64,000 nt of DNA from Dehalococcoidia bacterium (lineage in GTDB: Bacteria; Chloroflexota; Dehalococcoidia; Lucifugimonadales; Lucifugimonadaceae): contig JAAZYI010000010.1 of assembly GCA_014239735.1 (NCBI GenBank), positions 62,001-126,000 on the forward strand, in the 5' to 3' direction. The position numbers and the translations under genes are program-made. This document shows positions 22,801 through 31,083 of this stretch, in pieces. Below the pieces are notes generated by a model, which saw only the letters and a list, made by a program, of their open reading frames with translations, was not told where the DNA came from and did not search any database. Each line of letters opens with the position of its first letter. Position 1 is the first letter of the stretch.

Positions 22801-23181
22801 AGACTAGAAATATATGACCGCTTATCTTCAATTTTCGATTTAAAAGAAATGTCTGATTATCGAGATGAATTAATAGATAGATTTGGACAATTACCTGTAA
22901 GCTTAATGAATTTGATCAATCACCAAAAAATAAAAATTTATTGTTCTAAATTGGAAATTAATTCCATTAGTATCAAGAAAGATCAAAGTCTAATTAGATT
23001 TAAATTCTCTATAATTGGGATGGAAAATTTTATTAAAGAAATATTTAAAAGTAAATTCTACATATCTGACAAACAAATTAAGATTAATGATAAAATTGAA
23101 ATGACAGAACTTATGCAGATTTTAAGTGATTTTGAACAGTTTAAATCAAAATTTTCTGAACAATTTTCTTCTATAATATAA
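19828..23181 (+). CDS. mfd: Transcription-repair coupling factor
   Basis: 1,117 residues, full length. Mfd removes RNA polymerase stalled at DNA lesions and recruits UvrA. The N-terminal UvrB-like region (PEIDTHPMSG, YERTHVVEQSGEFCVRG), the RNA-polymerase-interaction domain (GTLVVHEDHGISKFIG, near residue 450), the RecG-like helicase with Walker A GDVGFGKTELA, the DEEH box in FIIDEEHKFG, SATPIPRTMN, QLRGRVGRS, and the C-terminal TRCF domain are all present. The start is TTG with AAGG (19817-19820) before it; no earlier ATG gives a better fit. The 3' end overlaps the convergent HAD gene by 11 bases. Confidence 0.96.
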   Translation: MKVQSEIKNNNQFELFFSNLLLNKNESLVKKISNLDKSLLEIYSSSESLAFITSIISRIRNEGVILIVDTPELSRSLYEDCSEFLGNYVDVIHVPEIDTHPMSGLEFGSFSNIERNGSISKILDLKSKNFLAITSGLSVAQKTPSLEFLVNEGTLNAHINQKIKISEIVNKLSFLGYERTHVVEQSGEFCVRGSLIDVFPVGTKNPVRIDFISDEIESIRNFDQESQKTIRHLKNISIRVSSQLPTPTTKTSIPKKNSDGCLLDIFDENSILVISEPQSVEISLKEYEKRFSFNEKNKFTYGQKDIAKRLLKFDKRINIKNLMISNKVKENFISVEKIDLNVQNPSSLDPIGKAANQIVEYSKNFIVMVASNNIERLKERVSEHFVKDKELKKRIYFEKKSINNSFGVKIVNQGGVIFLSDQELFGIKNKIRDLDKTISRSRKSRLFEKGTLVVHEDHGISKFIGITKLKGHSDREYLELHFADDDKLFVPADQISRIELYRGGQENAPKLHRLHGKEWERQKNRVKKSTEILASELLYIHSGRKNAEGFSFNKNDDWLISLESSFPFALTEDQQRSINEIYKDMESSVPMDRLLCGDVGFGKTELAIRASFKAVQNGKQVAILVPTTVLADQHYETFRARLGQFPVNIKCLSRLKTIKESNEIKKQLKAGQIDICIGTHKLLQNAIDFKDLGLFIIDEEHKFGVKQKEFLKNMRLNLDMLSLSATPIPRTMNLALSGVRDLSMIETAPLDRRSVKTYVIEENDELLREIILREKDRNGQVFIVYNRVNKIEKISEKIKQIASEVNVDYAHGRMDPRKLSEVMNNFANKNIDVLVCTTIIESGLDLPDSNTIVIINPHQLGLAQLYQLRGRVGRSSHQAYAYFVVPKKARLNIETEKRLETMTRFQYLGAGKEIALRDMEIRGVGNILGKEQSGNVNAIGLGLFLKFLESAVSRKQNRIDYDDLKFKHSLINLDLLEDIGIPFDYIPDIESRLEIYDRLSSIFDLKEMSDYRDELIDRFGQLPVSLMNLINHQKIKIYCSKLEINSISIKKDQSLIRFKFSIIGMENFIKEIFKSKFYISDKQIKINDKIEMTELMQILSDFEQFKSKFSEQFSSII

Positions 23182-23872
23182 ATTGCAGTTCGTTTAAATT
23201 TTTAATTATCTTGCACTCTTTGTAAGAATTATTATGATTTTCTCTATCTAATAAAATTGGTGTTATATTTGAATTTTTTGCACCTATAATATCTGTCTCT
23301 ATTTGATCTCCAACAAACAAACATTCGGAAGGCTTAGAATTGAAACTATTTAGAGCGTATTTAAATATTTTTGGAGATGGTTTTGATGCCCCTGCGTCAT
23401 GTGATGTTATTATTTTTAAAATATAATTTGATAAATTCAGTTTTTTAATTAAATCCTCTCCTTTCGCATCAATATTTGTAATTATACCCACCATAAAATT
23501 ATTATTTTTTAAGAATTTTAGACAAGGCAACACATCATCATATTTTTTAAGAGAACTTTTTTTATTATATACATAAGACCAAATTTTTTCAGCTTCACTT
23601 TCTGATAAATTTTGACCTAAATATCTAAATATTTTTCTCTCATATTCACAGTAAAATATTTTTTTTTCTTTATCATTTAAAAGATGCATAGACTTCTTAG
23701 CAGTTTGCTCGGCAAACCATTCATCTGACTTCAAGATAGCATTTTTAAATTTAAATTTTTCGATTTCTAAATTTATTAATTTAGATGCTTGATATTGGGT
23801 TTCTTCTCTGTCTGGATAGAATTTAAATAATGTATTATAAAGATCAAAAAATACACTATTAATCTTATTCAA
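23171..23872 (-). CDS. HAD-superfamily hydrolase (subfamily IA)
   Basis: 233 residues. The four HAD motifs are visible: FFDLYNTLF (nucleophile Asp in DLYNT), GIITNID, the Lys in ASKPSPKIF, and FVGDQIETDIIGA (acidic motif). A helical cap lies between motifs 1 and 2, as in subfamily IA phosphatases such as phosphoglycolate phosphatase or YjjG-like nucleotidases. The substrate cannot be told. It overlaps the 3' end of the large membrane protein gene by 4 bases and is probably translated with it. Confidence 0.82.
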   Translation of the reverse strand: MNKINSVFFDLYNTLFKFYPDREETQYQASKLINLEIEKFKFKNAILKSDEWFAEQTAKKSMHLLNDKEKKIFYCEYERKIFRYLGQNLSESEAEKIWSYVYNKKSSLKKYDDVLPCLKFLKNNNFMVGIITNIDAKGEDLIKKLNLSNYILKIITSHDAGASKPSPKIFKYALNSFNSKPSECLFVGDQIETDIIGAKNSNITPILLDRENHNNSYKECKIIKNLNELQFIL

Positions 23873-26800
23873 TTTCTAACCTCATAAATAGTAGTTTCAT
23901 TATTTTGATATATTATATTTAATAGTTTATTTTCTACTAAATTACTTATGGATTTAATTCCTTCCGAGGGATAATAAACTTTTTCTTGCTCTCCCACAAT
24001 TACTAATTCAACATTATATTTATTTAGTATATTTATCTTTTGGTTTAGATCTAATGTTGAGTAGAATTCATTAACATCATTTTTTCTTTCATTTATTAAT
24101 GAAGTTTTGTATTCTCTTTGTTGTATTTGATGCCAATCCCAACCTATTACAGATGGAAATCCAGTATATATTGAAAATCTATTACCCCAAGTATATAAAG
24201 GGGACAGGCCTTCAATTATATTTTTTGTTCTTCTTTCATTTTCTTTTAGCCAATTTATAGCATCCAAATCGTTCTTTAAAGATATAGAATCAGAATAATT
24301 TTTGTATTTAGCTTTCTCTGCAAATTTTGATCCATCTAGAGTTAAATTTGTATCAACGAATCTATCCTGAATTCGATTTATTGTGCCAAAAATAGGAAAG
24401 AGCATTCCTGATAAAAACAAAAACCCAATTATTGGATAGAAAAAGAATAATTTAAATTTCTTTTTTAGAGATCTTGAAATTTGCAAAATTAAGAAAGAAG
24501 ATGAAATAGAAATTAAGATCCAAATTTGAAGATAGAATTTGAAAAAAGTATTCATTCTACCGATGTCATTTTGAACTTTAAATGTTTCTACGAAAATCGC
24601 TATTAGTAGTGCAGTAATAAGCAATGTAATTATTTGTGGATAGAATTTGTTTTTACTAAATTTGTTTCTTATTTTGGGCAATAAGGCAGTAAAAGCAAAA
24701 ATAAAAATTACCACGAGACTTAAATAATGAATTTCTACAAAATCAAATATTCTAGTGTGAAATTCATTGACACCAAACCCTGTGAAAGGTGAGGTAAAAT
24801 TAGCATGAAATGGCAAGAAAAATAAATAACCAATAAGCATAATTGCGCCAGTATATAGTGTGGCAGCTTTTATTGTATATAAAAGGTTCTTCCAGTTTTT
24901 AAAATGAATTAAAGAAAAGCTGAATATTAAAAATAATTGAACAGGTATTAGCCAGGTATTGGTAGCCCATGAAACCCCTAATAGTAAAGAGTTAAATAAA
25001 ATAGTAGATATATAAAACTGACTAGAATTATTTTTTGTTTTTGAAAAGCTTAAAATTAAGAAAGTCAGGCTGAGGATCATAATTGGGATTGATATCATGT
25101 GAGGGTGTAGATCAGCAAATAGAAAAGAGAAAAATGGAAACTCTGAAATTTCATAACCCAAAGAATCTTGAGGCAAGACCCTAGATGGTTGCCAATAATC
25201 GATTTCAAGTAGTCTGCTTATTGATCCAGATTTAATCTTATTAAATATTTGCATGAAAGGCTGAAAATTTCCAAAAATTAATGTAGTTGAAGCCATTACT
25301 ATTGGAAGAAATATTTTACTCTTTGATATATTACTTGCCAGACTCCACAATGTAGTAAATGAAATAGCAAATACTGTTGCTACAGCTAAATTAAATCCTA
25401 TGTAAGGACTTATTTGTGAAAGCTTAATCATCATTCCAAATATAAAAAACCCAAAATAGTAATAATTCATCATTCCTCCAGAAAACCAAGGGTCAATTGG
25501 AGGCATGTACTTAGAATTTAGAATAGCGTTAATATAAGCTAGCTCCATGGGTTTTTCGCCACCTCTATATGGGTGCCATAAATCTGGATTAAAACTTCTT
25601 ATTAATATAAAAATTACAAAAGAAACCAAAAAAATTAATTCATATTTTATAAAAGATTTTTTATTTTTGTAGATAAAAATCATCATCATTCTTTTGTTCT
25701 TAATAAATAAAACAAAGGAGGCAATGAAAACTATAAAAATTAAAAAGTATAAATTGAATAGGTTGAATGCAAAGAAATTGAATGAAAGGCATATCCATAA
25801 AATAAATGAGAATAGAATTAAAGATATAATTTTTATTGATCCTATAAATGGAAACTTTGAGTATTTAAAAATAAGCCATAATAATGGAATCGATATGATC
25901 GATATTATTTGCAAAATAATATACCAAGATACTACGGATAAGATTGATCCTCTTGAGTTTAAAAAACCAAAATAAGAATCTCCATAATTAGCATTAACCT
26001 TTTCTAAGTTTAAGCTATTTAGATAATTTTCATTATGATTTATTTCAATAATTATATTAAATATTTCATCTGATGAAAGTTTTTTTGTATTTTTAAAAAT
26101 AAAAGTTTCTGGATGATCATATGCAGAAAAACTTTCATCAGTCCAGCCAAGATTTATCCCAAATTCAGTTTTTTCATAAGGATTAAAATCAATATTTTTT
26201 ATTCTGCTAAAAGGGTTTGAATTATACGTAAAGCCTAAAGACGACGGGCTTATTATATTTGATCTAATTAATTTATAACCAAGGTCTTCTGAAAAAAGTT
26301 TTCTGTAATAATTTGTTGTTAATGGGTACCTCTCTTCAAGTCTTGGGATAGTTGAAATCAATCTTTTAGTAGTTAAATATATTCCGTCCGATGATGATAA
26401 AAGATTTGCTAAATTTCTAGTCTTAGATGTTGAATCATTGTCGTATAAATTTAACTCTTTTGTTATATATACATTATTTGTTTTTAGTGCTTCATCCCAA
26501 TGTTCTTTTAATAAAACACTTCCTTCTTCAAACTCTTTATCTATAAACTTTCCCGCACTTATCGCTTCATGATCACCCGAATATATTTGCATAAAGCTAA
26601 ATGTGTAATGCAATGACCCAGATAGCAATATGATGACCATCGTTATATATATCCTTTTGTACTTTTTTGATTTTGATAAAAGATAGGAAATCATGTATGA
26701 GGAGAATATGCTGATCATAGGTATTATTGGCAACATATACCTTAAAAATTTTGTGTGAATTGCACCAAAAAAACCAAAATATATTAAAAACCATAAAAAT

Positions 26801-27738
26801 AATATCAACAAATTTCTGTGATTATTTATTTCTAATTTCTTAAAAGCAAATAAAATTGAAAAAATTCCTATCAAGCCTGCTATTGGCCCCAATGAAGTTT
26901 TTACTAGCTGGACTAGGTGATATATATATGGAGTTGTGTTTATATATTGCCTAGTATAGGGAAAATCAATTAAGCCACGCGCCATATCAGATTGTGTTTT
27001 TGAGGCTAATAAAAAGTCACTAAAATTAATTAATGAAAATGGATTTAATATAAAAAAAGTAAGAAAAGATGAAAATAAAACCAAAATATAATATTTCAAT
27101 AAATCATTTAATCTGCCTTTCGAAGAATTAATATTAAATATAATTGCAATTAAGATAATACCCAGTATCAAGATAGAGCTAATCTTTATAGTTAACGAAA
27201 TACCAAAAAGTATGCCTACCACTACTGTTCTGTTTATAGTTAATTTTTCATTTAATTTTATGCAATAAAAAATTATTAAAGTTGTAAAGAATGTGAGAAA
27301 AGTGTCGACAACGAAAAAGTGAGAAGTTTGAATTGCCAAAACGCATATAGAATAAAAAAAGCTAGCTAGGATTCCAGTAATATTTGAATATAGTTTTCTT
27401 CCAATAAGCCCAGAAATAATTATTGTAGATGAATCAAAAATTGAACTTAGAATCCTCCCTGGAAATCTTAATTCATAAATATTCCATTCACTATTTAGGG
27501 AGAAGAATTCTAGAAGATATAAAGGAAAGGTCCCATAGTTGTACCAGCCTGGATCTAGATTGCTTAAATTCATCTGACTAGAAATCATTAGGAGTTGCCT
27601 CTCATCAGGATGAAAAAGTAGCCCATTATCCCAATTAATTCCATAAAATCTTAATAGAAAGCCAATTATTGAAATAGCAATAACTACAATATAGAAATCT
27701 TTTTCTTTTATAAAACTAACAATTTTTTCATTAATCAT
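23869..27738 (-). CDS. Giant membrane protein: GT39-like glycosyltransferase fused to DUF2298 (Chlor_Arch_YYY)
   Basis: 1,289 residues with many hydrophobic segments in two blocks. The N-terminal half looks like a GT39/ArnT-type lipid-linked glycosyltransferase: an early loop GINWDNGLLFHPDERQLL with acidic residues near residues 34-50, then repeated membrane helices and a soluble part up to about 560. The second half has the DUF2298 signature GGMMNYYYFGFFIFG near residue 757 and LPQDSLGYEISEFP, FADLHPHMISIP, and a C-terminal soluble tail (GWDWHQIQQREYKT, YNVELVIVGEQEKVYYP). DUF2298 is known mainly from Chloroflexota and Archaea. A role in cell-envelope or protein glycosylation is likely but the sugar and acceptor are unknown. 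Its ATG is only 16 bases from that of the divergent M16 gene. Confidence 0.78.
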   Translation of the reverse strand: MINEKIVSFIKEKDFYIVVIAISIIGFLLRFYGINWDNGLLFHPDERQLLMISSQMNLSNLDPGWYNYGTFPLYLLEFFSLNSEWNIYELRFPGRILSSIFDSSTIIISGLIGRKLYSNITGILASFFYSICVLAIQTSHFFVVDTFLTFFTTLIIFYCIKLNEKLTINRTVVVGILFGISLTIKISSILILGIILIAIIFNINSSKGRLNDLLKYYILVLFSSFLTFFILNPFSLINFSDFLLASKTQSDMARGLIDFPYTRQYINTTPYIYHLVQLVKTSLGPIAGLIGIFSILFAFKKLEINNHRNLLILFLWFLIYFGFFGAIHTKFLRYMLPIIPMISIFSSYMISYLLSKSKKYKRIYITMVIILLSGSLHYTFSFMQIYSGDHEAISAGKFIDKEFEEGSVLLKEHWDEALKTNNVYITKELNLYDNDSTSKTRNLANLLSSSDGIYLTTKRLISTIPRLEERYPLTTNYYRKLFSEDLGYKLIRSNIISPSSLGFTYNSNPFSRIKNIDFNPYEKTEFGINLGWTDESFSAYDHPETFIFKNTKKLSSDEIFNIIIEINHNENYLNSLNLEKVNANYGDSYFGFLNSRGSILSVVSWYIILQIISIISIPLLWLIFKYSKFPFIGSIKIISLILFSFILWICLSFNFFAFNLFNLYFLIFIVFIASFVLFIKNKRMMMIFIYKNKKSFIKYELIFLVSFVIFILIRSFNPDLWHPYRGGEKPMELAYINAILNSKYMPPIDPWFSGGMMNYYYFGFFIFGMMIKLSQISPYIGFNLAVATVFAISFTTLWSLASNISKSKIFLPIVMASTTLIFGNFQPFMQIFNKIKSGSISRLLEIDYWQPSRVLPQDSLGYEISEFPFFSFLFADLHPHMISIPIMILSLTFLILSFSKTKNNSSQFYISTILFNSLLLGVSWATNTWLIPVQLFLIFSFSLIHFKNWKNLLYTIKAATLYTGAIMLIGYLFFLPFHANFTSPFTGFGVNEFHTRIFDFVEIHYLSLVVIFIFAFTALLPKIRNKFSKNKFYPQIITLLITALLIAIFVETFKVQNDIGRMNTFFKFYLQIWILISISSSFLILQISRSLKKKFKLFFFYPIIGFLFLSGMLFPIFGTINRIQDRFVDTNLTLDGSKFAEKAKYKNYSDSISLKNDLDAINWLKENERRTKNIIEGLSPLYTWGNRFSIYTGFPSVIGWDWHQIQQREYKTSLINERKNDVNEFYSTLDLNQKINILNKYNVELVIVGEQEKVYYPSEGIKSISNLVENKLLNIIYQNNETTIYEVRN

Positions 27739-27754
27739 GGTTTAATTATTCATC

Positions 27755-29026
27755 ATGAACAATTTCAAAACAATAAAATTAAAAAATGGAGCAACTATTA
27801 TTACTGTTCCGATGCAAAATACCAGCGCGACAACTGTTGTGTTGTTTTTTGGGACTGGATCTAGATATGAAACACCTAATATTGCTGGGTCCTCGCATTT
27901 ATTCGAGCATTTATTGTTCAAAGGAACTAAAAAAAGAAATACTCCCAAGGAAATTGCTGAAATAGTGGAATCAAAAGGAGGCATATTAAATGCCTATACA
28001 GATAAAGAATCCACAGGCTATTGGTGTAAAATGCCTTCTGAATTTTACCTTGACGGGATAGATGTATTAGTCGATATGGCTAAAAATCCTTTAATAAAAA
28101 CTGAAGATTTAGAATTAGAAAAAAATGTTGTGTATGAAGAGATAAAGGCGTTTATGGATTCAGCTGGCAGTAGAGCATCAAATAAGGCTGATGAACATAT
28201 TTGGCCTAATCAACCTATGGGGGTAGATGTTGCAGGTTCTATAGAAACTGTTAAGGCTACTTCAAGAGAAGACTTAATTAAATATCTTAATAAGCAATAT
28301 ACATCTTCAAATGCGGTTCTAGTTGTCTCAGGAGATCTTGATCATGAAAAAGTTATTCACGCATCTGAAAGAGCTTTTGAAGGGTTTAGAGAAGGAGACC
28401 CAATGAAATTTTCTCCTCCTTCTTACTATAATGACAGGCCTTTAACAGTTTTAGATAAAATGGAGACTAATCAATCTCACTTAACTATTGCTTTTAAAAA
28501 TTTTTCATTAGTTGATGATTTGCGACATGCTTCATTGGTGTTATCAGTGCTTCTGGGGGGAGGCATGACTAGCAGGCTTTTTGAACAGGTAAGAGAAAAG
28601 CGAGGTTTGGCATATTCAGTAAATACTACTTCTCAGGGCTATTCAGATTGTGGAATTTTTTATGTAGATGCTGGGATTGCACCTGAAAACACAGAAGAGA
28701 CCTTTAAGGTGATAATAGGAGAGATAAAAAAAGTGAAAAATGACCTGTCCAAAGAAGAGCTCGAATCCTCTAAAGAATTAATAAGAGGCAGAATGATGAT
28801 GAGGTATGAGGATTCAAGAGCAATTGCAATGAATTATGGAATACAACATCTTTTGAATAATAGAATTGTTTCTATAGAGGAAAGCCTTGAGATGCTTAAA
28901 AAAGTTTCTTTAAAAGATATTATTGATGCTTATGAATATATCTTTAATAATTCTACAGTTATTGCTTCAGTTGCAGGATCTGTTGATAATATTCCTAATC
29001 TAACTAAAAATTCGCAAATTTTCTGA
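27755..29026 (+). CDS. M16-family zinc peptidase
   Basis: 423 residues, the length of single-unit M16B peptidases. The inverted zinc motif HxxEH is present in SSHLFEHLLFKGT near residue 50, with the distal Glu in NVVYEEIKAFMDS. The C-terminal half carries GGGMTSRLFEQVREKRGLAYSV-type sequence near residue 270, the substrate-binding R/Y region. Such enzymes (processing-peptidase-like, PqqL/YmxG-like) degrade short peptides or process precursors. Unlike many relatives it is not beside pnp or dapB. It is divergent to the GT39-DUF2298 gene with only 16 bases between start codons, leaving almost no leader. Confidence 0.9.
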   Translation: MNNFKTIKLKNGATIITVPMQNTSATTVVLFFGTGSRYETPNIAGSSHLFEHLLFKGTKKRNTPKEIAEIVESKGGILNAYTDKESTGYWCKMPSEFYLDGIDVLVDMAKNPLIKTEDLELEKNVVYEEIKAFMDSAGSRASNKADEHIWPNQPMGVDVAGSIETVKATSREDLIKYLNKQYTSSNAVLVVSGDLDHEKVIHASERAFEGFREGDPMKFSPPSYYNDRPLTVLDKMETNQSHLTIAFKNFSLVDDLRHASLVLSVLLGGGMTSRLFEQVREKRGLAYSVNTTSQGYSDCGIFYVDAGIAPENTEETFKVIIGEIKKVKNDLSKEELESSKELIRGRMMMRYEDSRAIAMNYGIQHLLNNRIVSIEESLEMLKKVSLKDIIDAYEYIFNNSTVIASVAGSVDNIPNLTKNSQIF

Positions 29027-29104
29027 ATAATTGCACAAAAACCTATTGAATCTCAGATAAGTAATGAGTTAAATTTACCCATATTAATAACAATAGGAAT
29101 AATT

Positions 29105-29455
29105 ATGTGGAATTCTGAATCAATTAAAGAGCTAAGAAAATCTTTGCATTTATCACAAAGTGAATTTTCTAAGAAATTAGGAATTAGACAACAAACAGTG
29201 AGTGAGTGGGAAACTGGAGTTTATTCTCCCAGAGGCGGTTCACTTACATTGCTTGATATGGCCGCAAAAGAAGTACATGGGGACAAAATATTAACTAGCA
29301 ATGAACACTCTAGGTCATCATTACAAGACATAGAAAAAGAATTGAATCCCTCTCATAATAAGAAAGTAATTGAAAAAACTAATAAAAAGCGAACGAACTT
29401 TGTTTATTATGCAAATGTTTCAAGTTCAAATAACGGTCAATTGCTTCCTATATAA
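29105..29455 (+). CDS. XRE-family HTH regulator
   Basis: 116 residues. The N-terminal 60 residues form a Cro/CI-type helix-turn-helix (IKELRKSLHLSQSEFSKKLG, then IRQQTVSEWETGVYSPRG). The C-terminal half is polar, Ser- and Asn-rich and not recognised. The upstream gap of 78 bases has AGGAAT close to the ATG. No partner toxin or operon mate is adjacent: the next gene, orn, converges and overlaps by 19 bases. Target genes are unknown; self-regulation is possible. Confidence 0.75.
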   Translation: MWNSESIKELRKSLHLSQSEFSKKLGIRQQTVSEWETGVYSPRGGSLTLLDMAAKEVHGDKILTSNEHSRSSLQDIEKELNPSHNKKVIEKTNKKRTNFVYYANVSSSNNGQLLPI

Positions 29456-30012
29456 TCTGGATCTGAGAAAAAGTATTGCCTGAGCCATCTTAGTTCTTCA
29501 ATGCTTTCTTGGATGTCTTCCATTGCAAGATGTGTTTTGCTTTTCTCAGGAAATTTTGTATTTGGGTACCATCTTTGAACTAATTCTTTTATAGAAGAGA
29601 CATCAATCATTCTATAAAATAAATATTCTTCAAGCTTTGGCATTTCCTTTCTCAAAAATTTTCTGTCGACCCAAATTGAGTTGCCGCACAATATTCCTTT
29701 GTTATATTCAATTCTTTCAGAAATAAATTTATATACTAAATCTTCAGCATCATTTAATGAGGAATTAGATTCATCAACTCTTTTTAGTAGACCAGATTTT
29801 GTATGCTGATTAAGTGACCAAGGCTCGATAGTTTTTTGCTCTTCTTTGGTTCTATTTATTGCTAAACCTAGTTTAGAATCAGGAAATTTATCAGTTATAT
29901 TTAATTTTTCATCTGTAATGATTACAGCAATTTCTAATATAACGTTTTCATCTCCTAGCCCTGTCATTTCAAGATCTATCCAGATGAGATTATTTTGACT
30001 TGGGTGTAACAT
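29437..30012 (-). CDS. orn: Oligoribonuclease
   Basis: 191 residues, the normal length of Orn. It degrades 2-5-nt RNAs to mononucleotides and finishes mRNA turnover. The DEDDh residues are visible: Asp and Glu in WIDLEMTGL, Asp in WVDRKFL, and His and Asp in THLAMEDIQESI. The C terminus ELRWLRQYFF is typical. It is divergent to xthA (35 bases between start codons) and overlaps the XRE gene at the 3' ends by 19 bases. Confidence 0.93.
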   Translation of the reverse strand: MLHPSQNNLIWIDLEMTGLGDENVILEIAVIITDEKLNITDKFPDSKLGLAINRTKEEQKTIEPWSLNQHTKSGLLKRVDESNSSLNDAEDLVYKFISERIEYNKGILCGNSIWVDRKFLRKEMPKLEEYLFYRMIDVSSIKELVQRWYPNTKFPEKSKTHLAMEDIQESIEELRWLRQYFFSDPDYIGSN

Positions 30013-30026
30013 ACTTTAATTATAAT
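29995..30026 (+). promoter_or_regulatory. Possible xthA promoter
   Basis: TTGACT (29995-30000) and TATAAT (30021-30026) precede the xthA ATG at 30048, but the 20-bp spacer is longer than normal. The TATAAT is well placed, 22 bases before the start codon, giving a leader of about 15 nt. The upstream half lies within the first codons of the divergent orn gene. Confidence 0.35.
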
Positions 30027-30047
30027 ATACTTTTTTCCTTAATAATT

Positions 30048-30833
30048 ATGAAAATCATTTCTTGGAACGTAAATGGAATAAGAGCCTGCCTCAAAAAAGG
30101 GTTTGAGGAATTTGTGTCTCATCATTCTCCAGATATTATGTGTATTCAAGAAACAAAAGCAGACCAAAGTCAGGTTGATTTAGATATTAAGCCATATAAA
30201 ATGTTTTGGAATAGTGCAGAAAGAAAAGGCTATTCAGGAACTTTAATCATTTCCAAGAAAAAGATACAAGAGGTTAAATATGGAATTGGAATAGAAAAGC
30301 ATGACAATGAAGGTCGCGTGATTACAATAGACTTAGGCAATATCTTTGTTGTTAATGTGTATGTTCCTAATTCAGGATCTGACAGGAAAGAGCCACTTAA
30401 AAGATTAGATTATAGAACTCAAGAATGGGATGTGGATTTCCTTAAGTATTTAAAATCTTTGGCGAATAAGAAGCCTGTTATTGCTTGCGGAGATTTTAAT
30501 GTTGCTCATCAAGAAATAGATATTGCTAACCCGACTTCTAATAGAGGCAACTCAGGTTTTACAGATGAAGAAAGAGAAAGTTTTTCAAATTTTTTATCCG
30601 AAGGATTTGTAGATGTATTTAGAGAGAAAAATTCATCATCTAAGCCATATACATGGTGGAGTTATATGAGCAGTGCTTATAATAATAATACAGGCTGGAG
30701 AATTGATTATTTTCTTGCTTCTAGGTCGATTCTTCCGCTAATTCACAGCGAGGAAGTACTAATATCACCTCCTGATGATTTAGGTGAAAGAAAGTCCGAT
30801 CACTCGCCTATAAAAATTGAAGTGGATATTTAA
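30048..30833 (+). CDS. xthA: Exodeoxyribonuclease III (AP endonuclease)
   Basis: 261 residues from the ATG at 30048, the usual length. It cuts DNA at abasic sites in base-excision repair. The EEP-fold residues are visible: WNVNGIRA at the N terminus, Glu in CIQETKAD, Tyr/Asn in VNVYVPNSG, CGDFNVAH (Asp, Asn), and the C-terminal SDHSPI. The frame is open further up to 30000, but the extra residues are hydrophobic, match nothing in the family and lie over the start of orn, so the internal ATG is the true start. The Smr gene follows and overlaps or nearly abuts. Confidence 0.93.
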   Translation: MKIISWNVNGIRACLKKGFEEFVSHHSPDIMCIQETKADQSQVDLDIKPYKMFWNSAERKGYSGTLIISKKKIQEVKYGIGIEKHDNEGRVITIDLGNIFVVNVYVPNSGSDRKEPLKRLDYRTQEWDVDFLKYLKSLANKKPVIACGDFNVAHQEIDIANPTSNRGNSGFTDEERESFSNFLSEGFVDVFREKNSSSKPYTWWSYMSSAYNNNTGWRIDYFLASRSILPLIHSEEVLISPPDDLGERKSDHSPIKIEVDI

Positions 30834-31083
30834 GATCGATATTAAAGTGGAAAAAATATCAATAGATTTGCACGGAATGAGATATAACCAAGCTAGAATT
30901 GCAATAGAAAATCATATTACTAATTGTATTAACTCTAATTATTCCCATGTGAGAATAGTTCATGGTCATGGAACAGGTGCATTAAGAAATTTAACTAAAG
31001 AGCTTTTCGAAAAATCTGAATTTATTAATGAATTTTATTTAGAGCAAAATTTTATAGCTACTATTGGTAAGCTTAACTATTAA
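30817..31083 (+). CDS. Stand-alone Smr-domain protein
   Basis: 88 residues forming just one small-MutS-related (Smr) domain. IDLHGMR and VHGHGTGALRN are the two signature loops (DLHG and HGxGTGxLR) that carry the nuclease-associated residues. The ATG at 30817 overlaps xthA by 17 bases; a GTG at 30847, 13 bases after the xthA stop, would give a protein that begins right at the domain and is a fair alternative. Together with the Smr domain at the end of MutS2 (45336-47627) the window has two such domains. The substrate (branched DNA or mRNA) is not known. The 3' end overlaps the glycosyltransferase gene by 11 bases. Confidence 0.8.
   Translation: MKWIFKIDIKVEKISIDLHGMRYNQARIAIENHITNCINSNYSHVRIVHGHGTGALRNLTKELFEKSEFINEFYLEQNFIATIGKLNY

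Noticed and set aside
25694..25975. A 93-codon Lys-rich plus-strand frame
   Set aside because: It lies antisense to a membrane-helix region of the GT39-DUF2298 gene, where A/T-rich hydrophobic codons give Lys/Ile-rich shadows.
29042..29097. CCTATTG...CAATAGG inverted repeat before the XRE gene
   Set aside because: The arms are 7 bp with 42 bases between, and the right arm coincides with the ribosome-binding site; chance in AT-rich sequence is likely.
29105..29455. XRE regulator as the antitoxin of a toxin-antitoxin pair
   Set aside because: Its neighbours are an M16 peptidase and orn, both housekeeping; no small toxin-like gene is adjacent.
30000..30047. Upstream start for xthA
   Set aside because: It would run over the orn start and the -10-like TATAAT, and ExoIII proteins start at MKIISWNVNG.
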